Of a DNA stretch of 64,000 bases, positions 26,378 through 35,380 are shown in pieces. Position numbers and translations under genes: made by a program. The DNA is from Halomonas zincidurans B6 (GTDB lineage: Bacteria; Pseudomonadota; Gammaproteobacteria; Pseudomonadales; Halomonadaceae). The stretch spans positions 620,001 to 684,000 of the forward strand of contig NZ_JNCK01000001.1 of assembly GCF_000731955.1 (NCBI RefSeq), written 5' to 3'. Under the pieces are notes generated by a model, which was not told the origin of the DNA, searched no databases, and saw only the letters and a list, made by a program, of their open reading frames with translations. The number at the start of each line of letters is the position of its first letter. Positions within the stretch are counted from its first letter, which is position 1.

Positions 26378-27598
26378 ATGGCTTGGAATGAGCCGGGTGG
26401 GGGTGGCAAGCAGCACGACCCCTGGAGTGGCGGTGGCCGACGTGGCGGCGGCGGTAACGGCAATGGTGGTGGCGGTAACAACAACCAGGGCCCGCCGGAT
26501 CTGGACGAGGCGCTGAAGAAATTCCAGGACAAGCTCAATCGCATGCTCGGCGGTCGCGGCAAGCGTGGCGGCGGCGGCAATGGTGGCGGCGGTGGCGGTA
26601 AGCGCAGTGTCTTCGCGCTGCCGGGGCTGCTTGCGATAATTGTCCTGGCAATCTGGGCGGCGTCCGGCTTCTATCTGGTCGATCAGTCGGAGCGTGGGGT
26701 GGTGCTGCGCTTCGGCAAGTTCGAGCAAATCGTCAATCCCGGCTTGCAATGGAACCCGCCGATCATCGACGACGTGCGCATGGTCAACGTCACCGGAGTA
26801 CGTTCGGTATCCCAGACCAAGTCGATGCTGACCCGCGACGAGAACATCGTTAAGGTCGATATTTCCGCCCAGTATCAGGTGGCCGATCCGCGCGACTATG
26901 CACTCAATGTGCGTACGCCCGATCTTTCCATCGAGAATGCCCTTGATTCGGCGCTGCGCCAGGTAGTCGGCGGCACCGATATGGACGAAATTCTGACCTC
27001 GGGACGCGCATTGCTGGCGGATACCGTTTCCACGCGTCTGCAGACCTATCTCGATAGCTATGGCCTCGGAGTGCGCATTCTGGCGATCAACATCGAGTCG
27101 ACCTCGGCTCCGGACGCGGTTCAGGACGCCTTCGATGACGTGATCAAGGCGCGCGAGGATCGCCAGCGGCTGATCAACGATGCGATCGGCTACGCCAATG
27201 CAATCATTCCCGAAGCCCAGGGTCAGGCTCAACGCCTGATCGAGCAGGCGCAGGGCTATCGTGAATCGGTGGTTGCCAAGGCTCAGGGTGAATCCAATCG
27301 CTTCAATTCATTGCTGACCGAATATCGCCAGGCACCCCAGGTGATGCGCGACCGCATGTATCTGGATACCATGACCGAGGTGTTGTCGAATACCAGCAAG
27401 GTGTTGATCGATATCAACAAAAGCAGTCCGCTCATGGTGCTGCCGCTCGACAAGCTGAACCGTGGCAACGCCAGCGGCGCCGATTCGCAGCAGGACGTCA
27501 ATGTCACGCCGTCGCTGATCGAGCAGTTGCGCAACAACTCGGCAGGCAGCAGCAACTCGTCGCAGACGAGCGGTATCCGCAGGGAGGGTCGTCAATGA
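26378..27598 (+). CDS. hflK: FtsH-modulating membrane protein HflK
   Basis: The 406-residue SPFH/band-7 protein is anchored by one membrane segment (about residues 77-98) after an unusually glycine-rich cytoplasmic tail (residues 7-75). It forms with HflC the large periplasmic cage around the FtsH protease. GVVLRFGKFEQIVNPGLQW is the typical SPFH opening. ATG at 26378 follows GGAGAG; an upstream in-frame start at 26363 overlaps that ribosome site and was rejected. The stop overlaps the hflC start by ATGA. Confidence 0.96.
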   Translation: MAWNEPGGGGKQHDPWSGGGRRGGGGNGNGGGGNNNQGPPDLDEALKKFQDKLNRMLGGRGKRGGGGNGGGGGGKRSVFALPGLLAIIVLAIWAASGFYLVDQSERGVVLRFGKFEQIVNPGLQWNPPIIDDVRMVNVTGVRSVSQTKSMLTRDENIVKVDISAQYQVADPRDYALNVRTPDLSIENALDSALRQVVGGTDMDEILTSGRALLADTVSTRLQTYLDSYGLGVRILAINIESTSAPDAVQDAFDDVIKAREDRQRLINDAIGYANAIIPEAQGQAQRLIEQAQGYRESVVAKAQGESNRFNSLLTEYRQAPQVMRDRMYLDTMTEVLSNTSKVLIDINKSSPLMVLPLDKLNRGNASGADSQQDVNVTPSLIEQLRNNSAGSSNSSQTSGIRREGRQ

Positions 27599-28500
27599 TC
27601 AATAATCGTTCCCTGCTCATCGTCGCCGGCCTGGCCGCGGTCGCTTGGGTAGGCAGCAACACTCTGTATATCGTCGACGAGACCGAGCGCGCCATCAAGC
27701 TGCAGTTCGGCGAGATCGTCGAAGCCGATATCCAGCCGGGACTGCACTTCAAGGTGCCGATCACCAACACGGTGCGCACCTTCGATGCCCGCGTGCTGAC
27801 TCTTGAGCTCGATACCAGTCGTTACCTGACGCTGGAGAAGAAGGCGGTGATCGTCGATTCCTATGTCAAGTGGAAGATCGTCGACTCGGCGCGCTACTAC
27901 CAGGCGACTTCGGGCCAGGAGCAGGTGGCCCAACGGCTGATCATCCCGCGTGTCGACGAGGCGCTGCGCAACCAGTTCGGTCGGCTCGAGTTGCAGGAAA
28001 TCATCGCCGAACGTCGCGATGAGCTGATGGAGGAGCCGACTCAGCAGCTCAATGAGGTGCTGCGCGAGGAGTTGGGCGTGGCGATTCTGGACATTCGCAT
28101 CAAGCGGATCGACCTGCCCGACGAGGTGACCCAGGCGGTCTATGAACGCATGCGCACCGAGCGTAATCGCGAGGCCCGCCAGTATCGCGCCCAGGGCCAG
28201 GAGGAGGCCGCCAAGTTGCGTGCCAATGCCGAGCGCCGTCGCCAGGTACTGCTTGCCGAGGCTCAGTCCAAGTCCGAGACGCTGCGCGGTCAGGGCGATG
28301 CCGAAGCGGCCTCGATCTATGCCCAAGCCTATCAGCAGGATGCCGAGTTTTTCCGTTTCTACCGCAGTCTCGACGCCTACCGAGCCAGCTTTGACGGCAA
28401 GTCCGACCTGTTGGTGCTCGAGCCGGATAGCGACTTCTTCCGCTACCTGAACGGTGCCAGCCCGCAGCCTCAGCAGAGCAGCAACGCGGACGGCTCCTGA
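27595..28500 (+). CDS. hflC: FtsH-modulating membrane protein HflC
   Basis: The 301-residue partner of HflK has an N-terminal membrane anchor (about residues 5-22) and the band-7 segment LYIVDETERAIKLQFGEIV. A long helical region QEEAAKLRANAERRRQVLLAEAQ follows. It assembles with HflK to regulate FtsH proteolysis. Coupled translation with hflK and the conserved order make the call secure. Confidence 0.96.
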   Translation: MINNRSLLIVAGLAAVAWVGSNTLYIVDETERAIKLQFGEIVEADIQPGLHFKVPITNTVRTFDARVLTLELDTSRYLTLEKKAVIVDSYVKWKIVDSARYYQATSGQEQVAQRLIIPRVDEALRNQFGRLELQEIIAERRDELMEEPTQQLNEVLREELGVAILDIRIKRIDLPDEVTQAVYERMRTERNREARQYRAQGQEEAAKLRANAERRRQVLLAEAQSKSETLRGQGDAEAASIYAQAYQQDAEFFRFYRSLDAYRASFDGKSDLLVLEPDSDFFRYLNGASPQPQQSSNADGS

Positions 28501-28510
28501 GGCGATCGTC

Positions 28511-28540
28511 TTGCCCTCCGGGGTACACCCGGGGGGCAAA
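28511..28540 (+). terminator. Hairpin after hflC
   Basis: The stem TTGCCCTCCGGG / CCCGGGGGGCAA (one G-T pair) with a short loop follows the hflC stop. It lacks a T tract and is backed up by the second hairpin at 28556. Confidence 0.5.
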
Positions 28541-28555
28541 CATGCTAGAATCCGT

Positions 28556-28580
28556 AAACCGGGCGTGGCCCGGTTTTTTT
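28556..28580 (+). terminator. Rho-independent terminator between hflC and hisZ
   Basis: A 9-base perfect stem AAACCGGGC / GCCCGGTTT with loop GTG runs into a seven-T tract. It should separate hflX-hflKC transcription from hisZ-purA. Confidence 0.8.
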
Positions 28581-28581
28581 G

Positions 28582-28623
28582 TGGCCATTCATCTCTGGCC
28601 ATTCATCTCTGGCCATTCATCTC
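28582..28623. repeat. Three perfect tandem copies of a 14-base unit
   Basis: The unit TGGCCATTCATCTC occurs three times without a mismatch, directly after the terminator and 20 bases before the hisZ ATG. It therefore forms most of the leader if transcription starts close by. No function is recognised; variation in copy number between strains is possible. Confidence 0.9.
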
Positions 28624-28643
28624 TGGTAGACAGGCAAAGGCTA

Positions 28644-29834
28644 ATGACCATCGCTGATCGCTGGCTGCTTCCTGACGGCATGGACGAAGTGCTTCCGCCG
28701 CAGGCGACCCGCATGGAGACGCTGCGTCGCGCGCTACTCGATCTCTATTACCGCTGGGGCTACGATCTGGTGATGCCGCCGCCGGTGGAATTCCTCGATT
28801 CGCTGCTGACCGGCACCGGTACTGATCTGGATCTGCAAACCTTCAAGCTCACCGACCAACTGACCGGGCGCATGATGGGGGCCAGCGCCGATGTCACTCC
28901 CCAGGTGGCGCGCATGGATGCCCATTCGCTCAAGCATCGCGGTCCGGCGCGGCTGTGCTATTGCAGCCACGTGCTGCGTGCCAAGGCCGACCAGCATCAG
29001 GGCGGGCGTAGTCCCGTGCAGGTGGGCGTCGAGCTGTTCGGCCATGCCGGCCTGGAAGCCGATCTGGAAATACTCAGGCTGGCCTTGGCCAGCCTGGTGA
29101 CCGCCGGTTCGCAGGAGATTCACCTGGCGCTGGGTCACATCGGCATCTATCGCGCCCTGGTAGAGGCTTGCGCGCTTTCCCGGGAAGCCGAGCTTGCGCT
29201 GTTCGAAGCCATCGAACGCAAGTCGCCGGCGGAAACCGAGGCCTTGGTCGATGCGCAGATCGACGATCCGGCCGTCGCACGCATGATCAAGGCGCTGCCC
29301 GGTCTGCATGGGGGACGCGACATGCTGGACGAAGCGCGTGCGGTGTTCGCCGACGGGCCGGCACCGCTCGGCGCTGCGCTCGATCAGTTGCAGGCGCTCT
29401 GCGAAGGGGTCGCTCACGGCCCCGACGATGTCACGCTGTACGTCGACCTGGCCGATCTGCGCGGCTATCAATACCATACCGGCATGATGTTTGCCGCCTA
29501 CGTGCCGGGTTATGGCCAGGCGCTGGTCAAGGGCGGCCGCTATGACGATACCGGGCGGGCCTTCGGCCGGGCGCGTCCCGCCACCGGCTTCTCGATGGAT
29601 CTCAAGCTGTTGGCTACGTTGACCGAGCAGCAGCCACCTTGCGACGGGATCTGGGCGCCAGCCGACGAGACTGCGGGAGCAAGCGAGCTCGATGCGGTCG
29701 TCGCACGACTGCGCGAGGCAGGAGAGCGGGTCGTGAGGGCGCTTCCGGGCCAGCATGCCGATCCTGTCGAGCATCGTTGCAATCGCCGCCTGGTACGCCT
29801 GGGCGACGATTGGCAGGTATCGCCCCTGGCATAA
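28644..29834 (+). CDS. hisZ: ATP phosphoribosyltransferase regulatory subunit HisZ
   Basis: The 396-residue protein is a histidyl-tRNA synthetase paralogue. It has LLPDGMDEVLPPQATRMETL, FKLTDQLTGRMMGASADVTPQVAR, and a GYQYHTGMMFAAYVPG segment in place of the synthetase motif. It forms a complex with short-form HisG and confers histidine feedback, and is not an aminoacylating enzyme. Its place just before purA is typical in gammaproteobacteria. ATG at 28644 with AAAGG upstream was chosen; the longer in-frame ORF would read through the terminator. Confidence 0.92.
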   Translation: MTIADRWLLPDGMDEVLPPQATRMETLRRALLDLYYRWGYDLVMPPPVEFLDSLLTGTGTDLDLQTFKLTDQLTGRMMGASADVTPQVARMDAHSLKHRGPARLCYCSHVLRAKADQHQGGRSPVQVGVELFGHAGLEADLEILRLALASLVTAGSQEIHLALGHIGIYRALVEACALSREAELALFEAIERKSPAETEALVDAQIDDPAVARMIKALPGLHGGRDMLDEARAVFADGPAPLGAALDQLQALCEGVAHGPDDVTLYVDLADLRGYQYHTGMMFAAYVPGYGQALVKGGRYDDTGRAFGRARPATGFSMDLKLLATLTEQQPPCDGIWAPADETAGASELDAVVARLREAGERVVRALPGQHADPVEHRCNRRLVRLGDDWQVSPLA

Positions 29835-29893
29835 TAGCGAGAGCCTGGCGGATGCGTCGGTCAGGCAGATTCTTCGATCAAGAGACGAGAGTA

Positions 29894-31189
29894 ATGGGCA
29901 AGAACGTAGTCGTACTGGGCACCCAGTGGGGTGACGAGGGCAAAGGCAAGGTCGTCGATCTGCTGACCGAATCGGCCTCCGCGGTGGTGCGCTTCCAGGG
30001 CGGCCACAACGCCGGCCACACCTTGGTCATCGACGGCGAGAAGACCGTGTTGCACCTGATCCCCTCGGGGATCTTGCGCGACGACAAGACCTGCGTGATC
30101 GGCAATGGCGTGGTGCTGTCGCCGGAAGCGCTGATCAGCGAGATTCGCGAACTGGAGGCCAAGGGCGTGCCGGTCCGCAAGCGGCTGAGGCTGTCGCCGG
30201 CCTGCCCGCTGATCCTGCCGTACCACGTGCGGCTCGATCAGGCCCGCGAGAAGGCCCGCGGCATCGCCAAGATCGGCACCACCGGGCGTGGCATCGGCCC
30301 CGCCTACGAGGACAAGGTTGCGCGTCGCGGCCTGCGCCTGGGCGATCTGCTGCACCGTGAACGCTTCGCCTCCAAGCTCGGCGAAGTGCTGGATTATCAT
30401 AACTTCGTGCTCCAGCACTATCACGGCGAGCCCGCGGTGGATTTCCAGCAGATCCTCGACGAGGCGATGACCATGGCCGAGGAACTGCGGCCGATGGTCT
30501 GCGACACGGTCAGTCTGGTCCACGATTTCCGCAAGGCCGGCGACAATATCCTCTTCGAGGGTGCCCAGGGCTCGCTGCTGGACATCGACCACGGTACCTA
30601 TCCCTTCGTCACCAGTTCCAACACCACTGCCGGCGGCACCGCGACCGGTTCGGGCGTCGGGCCGCTGTACCTTGACTACGTGCTGGGCATCACCAAGGCC
30701 TATACCACGCGTGTCGGGTCGGGACCGTTTCCCACCGAACTGTTCGACGAATTCGGCCGCCATCTCGCCGAGCGCGGTCATGAGTTCGGCGCCACCACCG
30801 GGCGTCCGCGTCGTTGCGGCTGGTTCGATGCGGTGGCGCTGCGCCACGCCGTGCAGGTCAACTCGGTTTCGGGGATCTGCCTGACCAAGCTCGACGTGCT
30901 CGACGGTCTGGAAAACATCCGCGTATGCATCGGCTATCGCAGCAAGGATGGCGAGACCCTGGACGCGCCGGTGGACTCCGAGGGCTACGAAGCGGTCGAA
31001 CCGCTCTATCAGGACCTGCCGGGCTGGAGCGAATCGACACTGGGCATCAAGCGTGTCGAGGACCTGCCGGCCAATGCCCGCGCTTATATCAGTTTCCTCG
31101 AGGAACAGACCGGCACGCCGATCGACATCATCTCCACCGGCCCCGACCGCAACGAGACGATCGTGCTGCGCAATCCGTTTCTCGATTGA
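29894..31189 (+). CDS. purA: Adenylosuccinate synthetase
   Basis: The 431-residue enzyme joins IMP and aspartate using GTP in the first step to AMP. It has the signature QWGDEGKGK (residues 11-19), the FQGGHNAGHTLV segment, GTTGRGIGPAYEDK and GRPRRCGWFD. Length is exactly that of the family. ATG at 29894 follows GAGACGAGAG. It probably shares a promoter with hisZ, 59 bases upstream. Confidence 0.97.
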   Translation: MGKNVVVLGTQWGDEGKGKVVDLLTESASAVVRFQGGHNAGHTLVIDGEKTVLHLIPSGILRDDKTCVIGNGVVLSPEALISEIRELEAKGVPVRKRLRLSPACPLILPYHVRLDQAREKARGIAKIGTTGRGIGPAYEDKVARRGLRLGDLLHRERFASKLGEVLDYHNFVLQHYHGEPAVDFQQILDEAMTMAEELRPMVCDTVSLVHDFRKAGDNILFEGAQGSLLDIDHGTYPFVTSSNTTAGGTATGSGVGPLYLDYVLGITKAYTTRVGSGPFPTELFDEFGRHLAERGHEFGATTGRPRRCGWFDAVALRHAVQVNSVSGICLTKLDVLDGLENIRVCIGYRSKDGETLDAPVDSEGYEAVEPLYQDLPGWSESTLGIKRVEDLPANARAYISFLEEQTGTPIDIISTGPDRNETIVLRNPFLD

Positions 31190-31215
31190 GAACCAGTCCG
31201 GTCGCCGGGCCGGAT

Positions 31216-31242
31216 CAAAAATGCCCGGGACGAACCCGGGCA
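31216..31242 (-). terminator. Terminator of the exopolysaccharide operon
   Basis: The stem TGCCCGGG / CCCGGGCA with loop TTCGT (minus strand) is followed by TTTTTGATCC. It lies 22 bases beyond the Sel1 gene stop. The hairpin may also serve purA on the plus strand, but without a T tract there. Confidence 0.75.
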
Positions 31243-31264
31243 AACGACATGCGATTACAAGCGA

Positions 31265-34036
31265 TCAACTTCCAGTGGTGGGAACCTCACTGGCGATTTC
31301 GGCGGCCTGATCGTTCTCGAGCAGGTCGCGCATCGTTTCCAAGGCGACCTGACTATTGCCGTCGATGGTCTGGTCGAGCCACAGCAGCGCCTGTGACTGG
31401 TTGGCGTTTTCCAGCCCCTGAGTCCACAGGTAGGCCTTGGCGAGTGCCAGGCGAGCGGTGGGGTGGCCCTGACGGGCGGCTCGGAACAGGTATTCGGCGC
31501 CCTTGGCATTATCTTGCTCTAGCACGTCGCCACGCAGGTAGGCCCGCCCGAGAGTCGCCTGAGCGCCGGCATGGCCCTGCTCGGCCGCATCCTTTAGCAG
31601 TTCCAGACCGCGCTCCACGTTCTGGGTGATGCCGTCGCGCCCGTAGAGCAGTGAACGGCCCAGATTGGCTTGCGAAGAGAGACTGCCCGCTTCGGCCGCG
31701 CGAGTCAGCCACTGTTTGGCCTTGGCCGGGTCCTTGGCAACTCCCTCACCCGACAGATAGGCCTCGCCCAGTACCTGCGCGGCGTAGGCGTTGCCGCGCT
31801 CGGCGCTGCGTGTCAGCAGACCTATGCCCTTGTCGGTATCGCGCGCGACCCCGTTGCCCTTGAGGTACGCTTGGCCCAGGGTCTGCATGGCGCCCAGGTT
31901 GCCACCGCGAATGGCGCGCTGTAGCAAGCTGACCCCACGTTGCGGGTTGGCCGCCACCTGATTGCCGTTGAGCAGCCGCGCTCCCAGATCGGCGCTCGCA
32001 CCGATATGGCCGCGCGAGACGGCGGTCTCCAGGTAATTAAGGCCCTTGGAGATGTTTTGCGGAAAGCGGTCCCCCTGCAGGTAGGCCCGTCCCAGTGTCG
32101 CCGCGGCGCCGGCGTGGCCAGCGTTGTTGGCCTTGGTCAGCCATTGGTAGGCCTTCTCGGTATTCTGTTCCAGGCCCAGGCGGCCCTTGAGATAGGCGCG
32201 CCCAAGATCGGCCATGGCGCCAGGTTCGCCGAGCCTGGCCGCGCGAATGATCGCATCGATGTTGTTGCCATCGCCACGGTCGCGATAGAGCCTGGCCAGC
32301 GCAAGCTCGGCGGAATCGCGACCGGCCGCTTGGGCCCGCTTCAGCCAACGCTCGCCCTTGGCGTAATTCTGCGGCAAGCTCTCGCCGTCGCGATAAGCGC
32401 GGCCCAGCACGATCATTGCGTAGTCGTCACCCTGCTCGGCGGCCCGGGTGAGCAGCGATTGCGCTTCGCCGATACTGTCGCTGTTGCCGCTGAGCGGGCC
32501 GTCGAGATAGGCCTTGCCGAGCACCGTCATCGCGGTGGTATCACCGCTCTTGATGGCTTGCCTGAGCAGCGTTTCGCCGGCTTGGGGGTCGGGGGGAATT
32601 ACCTCCCCGCTCAGGTAGGCTTCGCCAAGCAGGCGCGCGGCAAACGACTGGTTCTGATTGGCGGCTTCACGCAGCAGTTTTTCGGCACGCGAGGGCGAGC
32701 GTGCCACCCCCGTGCCGGTCAGATAGGCTTCACCCAATTGAGCGGTAGCGTAACTGCTTCCGGCCTGGTGGCCGCGCTTGAGATAATCGATGGCCTTCCG
32801 CGGTTGGGCCAGGGTCCCTTCGCCATCCAGATAAATATCGCCAAGCACCGCCAATGCCAGCGGATCGTCTTTATCCGCGGCCTTTTCAAGCAGTCGTATG
32901 CCCTGTTGACGCTGCCCCGGTAATTGCGTTCCGTCGATATAGGCCCGACCCAGGGCGATGGTGGCATTCAGCGACCCTTGCTCGGACGCGCGGGCCAACC
33001 ACTGCTCGGCTCGCTGTGGCCGGGGTGTGATGCCTTGCTCACCCAGCAAGGCCTTGCCCAGATCGGTCATGGCTTCGACATCGCCCGCTTGCGCGGCCTG
33101 TTCGAGCATGGTAAGCGCGCGTTCGCTTTCGCCGCTGGCAAGTAGCGCCTCACCGACTTCGCCGAGCGCATCGGGGTCGCCGGAGTCGGCGGCACGCATC
33201 AACCAGCGCCGCTGCTTTTCGGGCTGGTAACCGAGCATGCCATCGCGCGCGTAGAGTGCCGCGAGATTGGTCATTGCATCGACGTCGCCCTGTCTGGCAC
33301 GCGTCTCGATCGTTTCGGCATAACGCTGCGCGTAGTTCTTGGATTGCTGTGGATCGGCCTGATACCAACCGCCTTGTCGATACGCCTCGGCCAGCGCGAG
33401 CAGGGCGCTCGTGTTGCCGTTCTCGGCGGCCTTGCGGTAGAGCTGGATGGCGCGCTCGGGCTGGCGTTCGACGCCCTGGCCGCGGGCCAGCATGTCGGCT
33501 AGCAGCGGAGTGGCGTCGACTTCCCCTTCGTTGATCGCTTGCTTGAGTAGATAGAAGGCCAGGGTGTCGTTGCGTTCGACACCATCGCCATCCCGATACA
33601 GGCGCGCCAGATTGAGCGAGGCGTTGCCAAGGATTGGCGAAGGGCGTTGCAGGGCTTGGCCATAGAACTTGGCGGCGCGCTGTGGGTCGCGGGGTACGGC
33701 CTCGCCCTTGTCGTAAATCTTGGCCAACTCGTAATACGGCAGCATGAAACCTTCATTGGCCAGGGCCTGGAAGCGCGCGATGGCCGTTTGCGTGTTGCCT
33801 GCCGCTGCGGCCTGGCGTGCGAAATCGACTCGGCTCCAATCCAGGGCATCCATATCGGTCGGCCGACCGCCATCGAACCAGTCCTGATACTGCTGGGGTA
33901 CGGCCGGAGCGGCGCTATCTCGAGTCACTTCATTCGTAGCGGCGCAACCCGCCAGAGCGAGCAGCAATGGCATGGTATATAGAATCGCAAGCCACTCGCG
34001 GCGTGGTATGCCACGGTAAGTCGTCTGATCGGTCAT
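31265..34036 (-). CDS. Large Sel1-repeat outer-membrane lipoprotein, AlgK-like role inferred
   Basis: The 923-residue protein is built almost entirely of about 20 or more Sel1-like (TPR-class) helical repeats of roughly 36 residues, with the recurring pattern A...LG.AYL.G.G....P..A. The N-terminus has a signal peptide ending in the lipobox LALAGC, so it should be lipid-anchored. A perfect AGGAGG precedes the ATG at 34036. AlgK of alginate producers is also a Sel1/TPR lipoprotein, scaffolding the secretin, but is only about half this size. It is the last gene of the operon. Its function as scaffold for polymer export is inference; the protein could instead bridge to an unlinked porin. Confidence 0.8.
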   Translation of the reverse strand: MTDQTTYRGIPRREWLAILYTMPLLLALAGCAATNEVTRDSAAPAVPQQYQDWFDGGRPTDMDALDWSRVDFARQAAAAGNTQTAIARFQALANEGFMLPYYELAKIYDKGEAVPRDPQRAAKFYGQALQRPSPILGNASLNLARLYRDGDGVERNDTLAFYLLKQAINEGEVDATPLLADMLARGQGVERQPERAIQLYRKAAENGNTSALLALAEAYRQGGWYQADPQQSKNYAQRYAETIETRARQGDVDAMTNLAALYARDGMLGYQPEKQRRWLMRAADSGDPDALGEVGEALLASGESERALTMLEQAAQAGDVEAMTDLGKALLGEQGITPRPQRAEQWLARASEQGSLNATIALGRAYIDGTQLPGQRQQGIRLLEKAADKDDPLALAVLGDIYLDGEGTLAQPRKAIDYLKRGHQAGSSYATAQLGEAYLTGTGVARSPSRAEKLLREAANQNQSFAARLLGEAYLSGEVIPPDPQAGETLLRQAIKSGDTTAMTVLGKAYLDGPLSGNSDSIGEAQSLLTRAAEQGDDYAMIVLGRAYRDGESLPQNYAKGERWLKRAQAAGRDSAELALARLYRDRGDGNNIDAIIRAARLGEPGAMADLGRAYLKGRLGLEQNTEKAYQWLTKANNAGHAGAAATLGRAYLQGDRFPQNISKGLNYLETAVSRGHIGASADLGARLLNGNQVAANPQRGVSLLQRAIRGGNLGAMQTLGQAYLKGNGVARDTDKGIGLLTRSAERGNAYAAQVLGEAYLSGEGVAKDPAKAKQWLTRAAEAGSLSSQANLGRSLLYGRDGITQNVERGLELLKDAAEQGHAGAQATLGRAYLRGDVLEQDNAKGAEYLFRAARQGHPTARLALAKAYLWTQGLENANQSQALLWLDQTIDGNSQVALETMRDLLENDQAAEIASEVPTTGS

Positions 34037-34085
34037 GTGAATCCTCCTTGATTGACACCGGCACCTGGGCATCCAAGGACGCTAT

Positions 34086-35339
34086 CTATTCCAGGTCCTC
34101 GAAGAGCCGGTTCTGCTGTTTTTTCTGCTCGGTAGAGACCTGTTCCTGAGCCTTGGGATCCATGAAATAAAGCGTCACGTAGCCCCCCGCGCCTCGATTG
34201 AAAATAGGCCGCATGGTCTCGAGAAATTGGGTCAGGCGAGGATTGTTGAAACGTGCCAGGTAAATTTCCATCCAAGCTAGATATTGATCATCCTTGAGGA
34301 ATCCCATGTATTGCTCCTGGGGCGCCAGATCACCTAGCTTCGAGGGATCCACGATGACATCGATGGCAAAGTTGACGGCATCGCGGATGGTATTCCCATC
34401 AATCTCAAGATTGAAAATATCATACCCTTGGCGAGCGATTATCTGCATATTGGGGATAAGCCAGAGCAGGGCGTAGTTCTGATAGTGAACGGCACGCCGG
34501 CCACGCTTCATTTCCAGCGGAAAGGCACCTTCCTCGGTCATGTCGTTCAGCGCCGAATACACGGCACTGACGCCGAAGCGAAATAACTCATCGTCATCGG
34601 TAAGCACACCTACCATCGTGGCGTATAGCGCGCGACGATAGAAATGGTTGTTGCAACAGCTGTTGTTAGGCTGACCGGGGATAGCCTTGTGTTGATAGGC
34701 TAATCGCTTGAGCCAGTCGTTGATCCGTTGTTTCTGTTCTGCCATGCCATCCACAGCCCCTCTTACCACTGAATAAGCCTCGGCGGCGGAGAAAATCATT
34801 GACTCGGTGGCAAACCAGGCCTGCGGCTTCGCTGAATCGTAATAGAACTTCATGAGCGCATCGCTGCGGGCCCACTTGTCGAGAAACCGGATCAGACATT
34901 CGCCATAGTAGATATCGCCGCTGGCCACATAGGAGCCGGCAAGCTTGGCGACGGTTTTCTCGAATTCAAATAGTGGGCTGGATATTTCACGCCATGCCTT
35001 GGGGCTGGGATAAAAGCCTGGGATTCGAATCTTTGTATCCAGCGGTGGAATCTCCAGCAATTGCCGGCAACTGGGCCCCGTTGAAAGCCTTTCGATCTGC
35101 GTCAGCAGCAACGGATTGTCGGTCCTCTGAAGAAGCTCCATGCGTTCTTGAACGTCGAAGTAAGAGGCATTCGGGCGGGTCACCGTGTACTCTGATAAAT
35201 CGAGTTTCTGGCGCTCCTTGATCGACATCGCCTGGGTGGAGGCGGCCCATACCATTAGCAGGATCGTAACCATCATCAGTAATGGGCCAAGGGGCTGACG
35301 AGGTCTTGTGTGTTGGCGAACTTCATTCATGGCGGACAT
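34086..35339 (-). CDS. PL5 family polysaccharide lyase (AlgL-like)
   Basis: The 417-residue protein has a signal-anchor segment (about residues 18-36, ending STQAMS). An alpha/alpha-toroid lyase domain then carries the PL5 landmarks NNH (in CCNNHFYRRAL), EEGAFPLEMKRGRRAVHYQNYAL and LEMKR. These align with the AlgL segment around its catalytic His, Arg and Tyr. AlgL cleaves alginate by beta-elimination and clears stray periplasmic polymer; some PL5 enzymes act on poly-glucuronate. Base composition is lower in GC than the neighbours, for example 26 of 60 G+C at 34381-34440. ATG at 35330 is an alternative start. Substrate here is unproven. Confidence 0.8.
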   Translation of the reverse strand: MSAMNEVRQHTRPRQPLGPLLMMVTILLMVWAASTQAMSIKERQKLDLSEYTVTRPNASYFDVQERMELLQRTDNPLLLTQIERLSTGPSCRQLLEIPPLDTKIRIPGFYPSPKAWREISSPLFEFEKTVAKLAGSYVASGDIYYGECLIRFLDKWARSDALMKFYYDSAKPQAWFATESMIFSAAEAYSVVRGAVDGMAEQKQRINDWLKRLAYQHKAIPGQPNNSCCNNHFYRRALYATMVGVLTDDDELFRFGVSAVYSALNDMTEEGAFPLEMKRGRRAVHYQNYALLWLIPNMQIIARQGYDIFNLEIDGNTIRDAVNFAIDVIVDPSKLGDLAPQEQYMGFLKDDQYLAWMEIYLARFNNPRLTQFLETMRPIFNRGAGGYVTLYFMDPKAQEQVSTEQKKQQNRLFEDLE

Positions 35340-35380
35340 GGCGACTCATTGTCGAAATGGCGAAACGGCTGAACGATCGT

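Noticed and set aside
28582..28623. The 14-base tandem repeat as a CRISPR or iteron origin
   Set aside because: There are no spacers, only three direct copies, and no replication gene or DnaA box is nearby.
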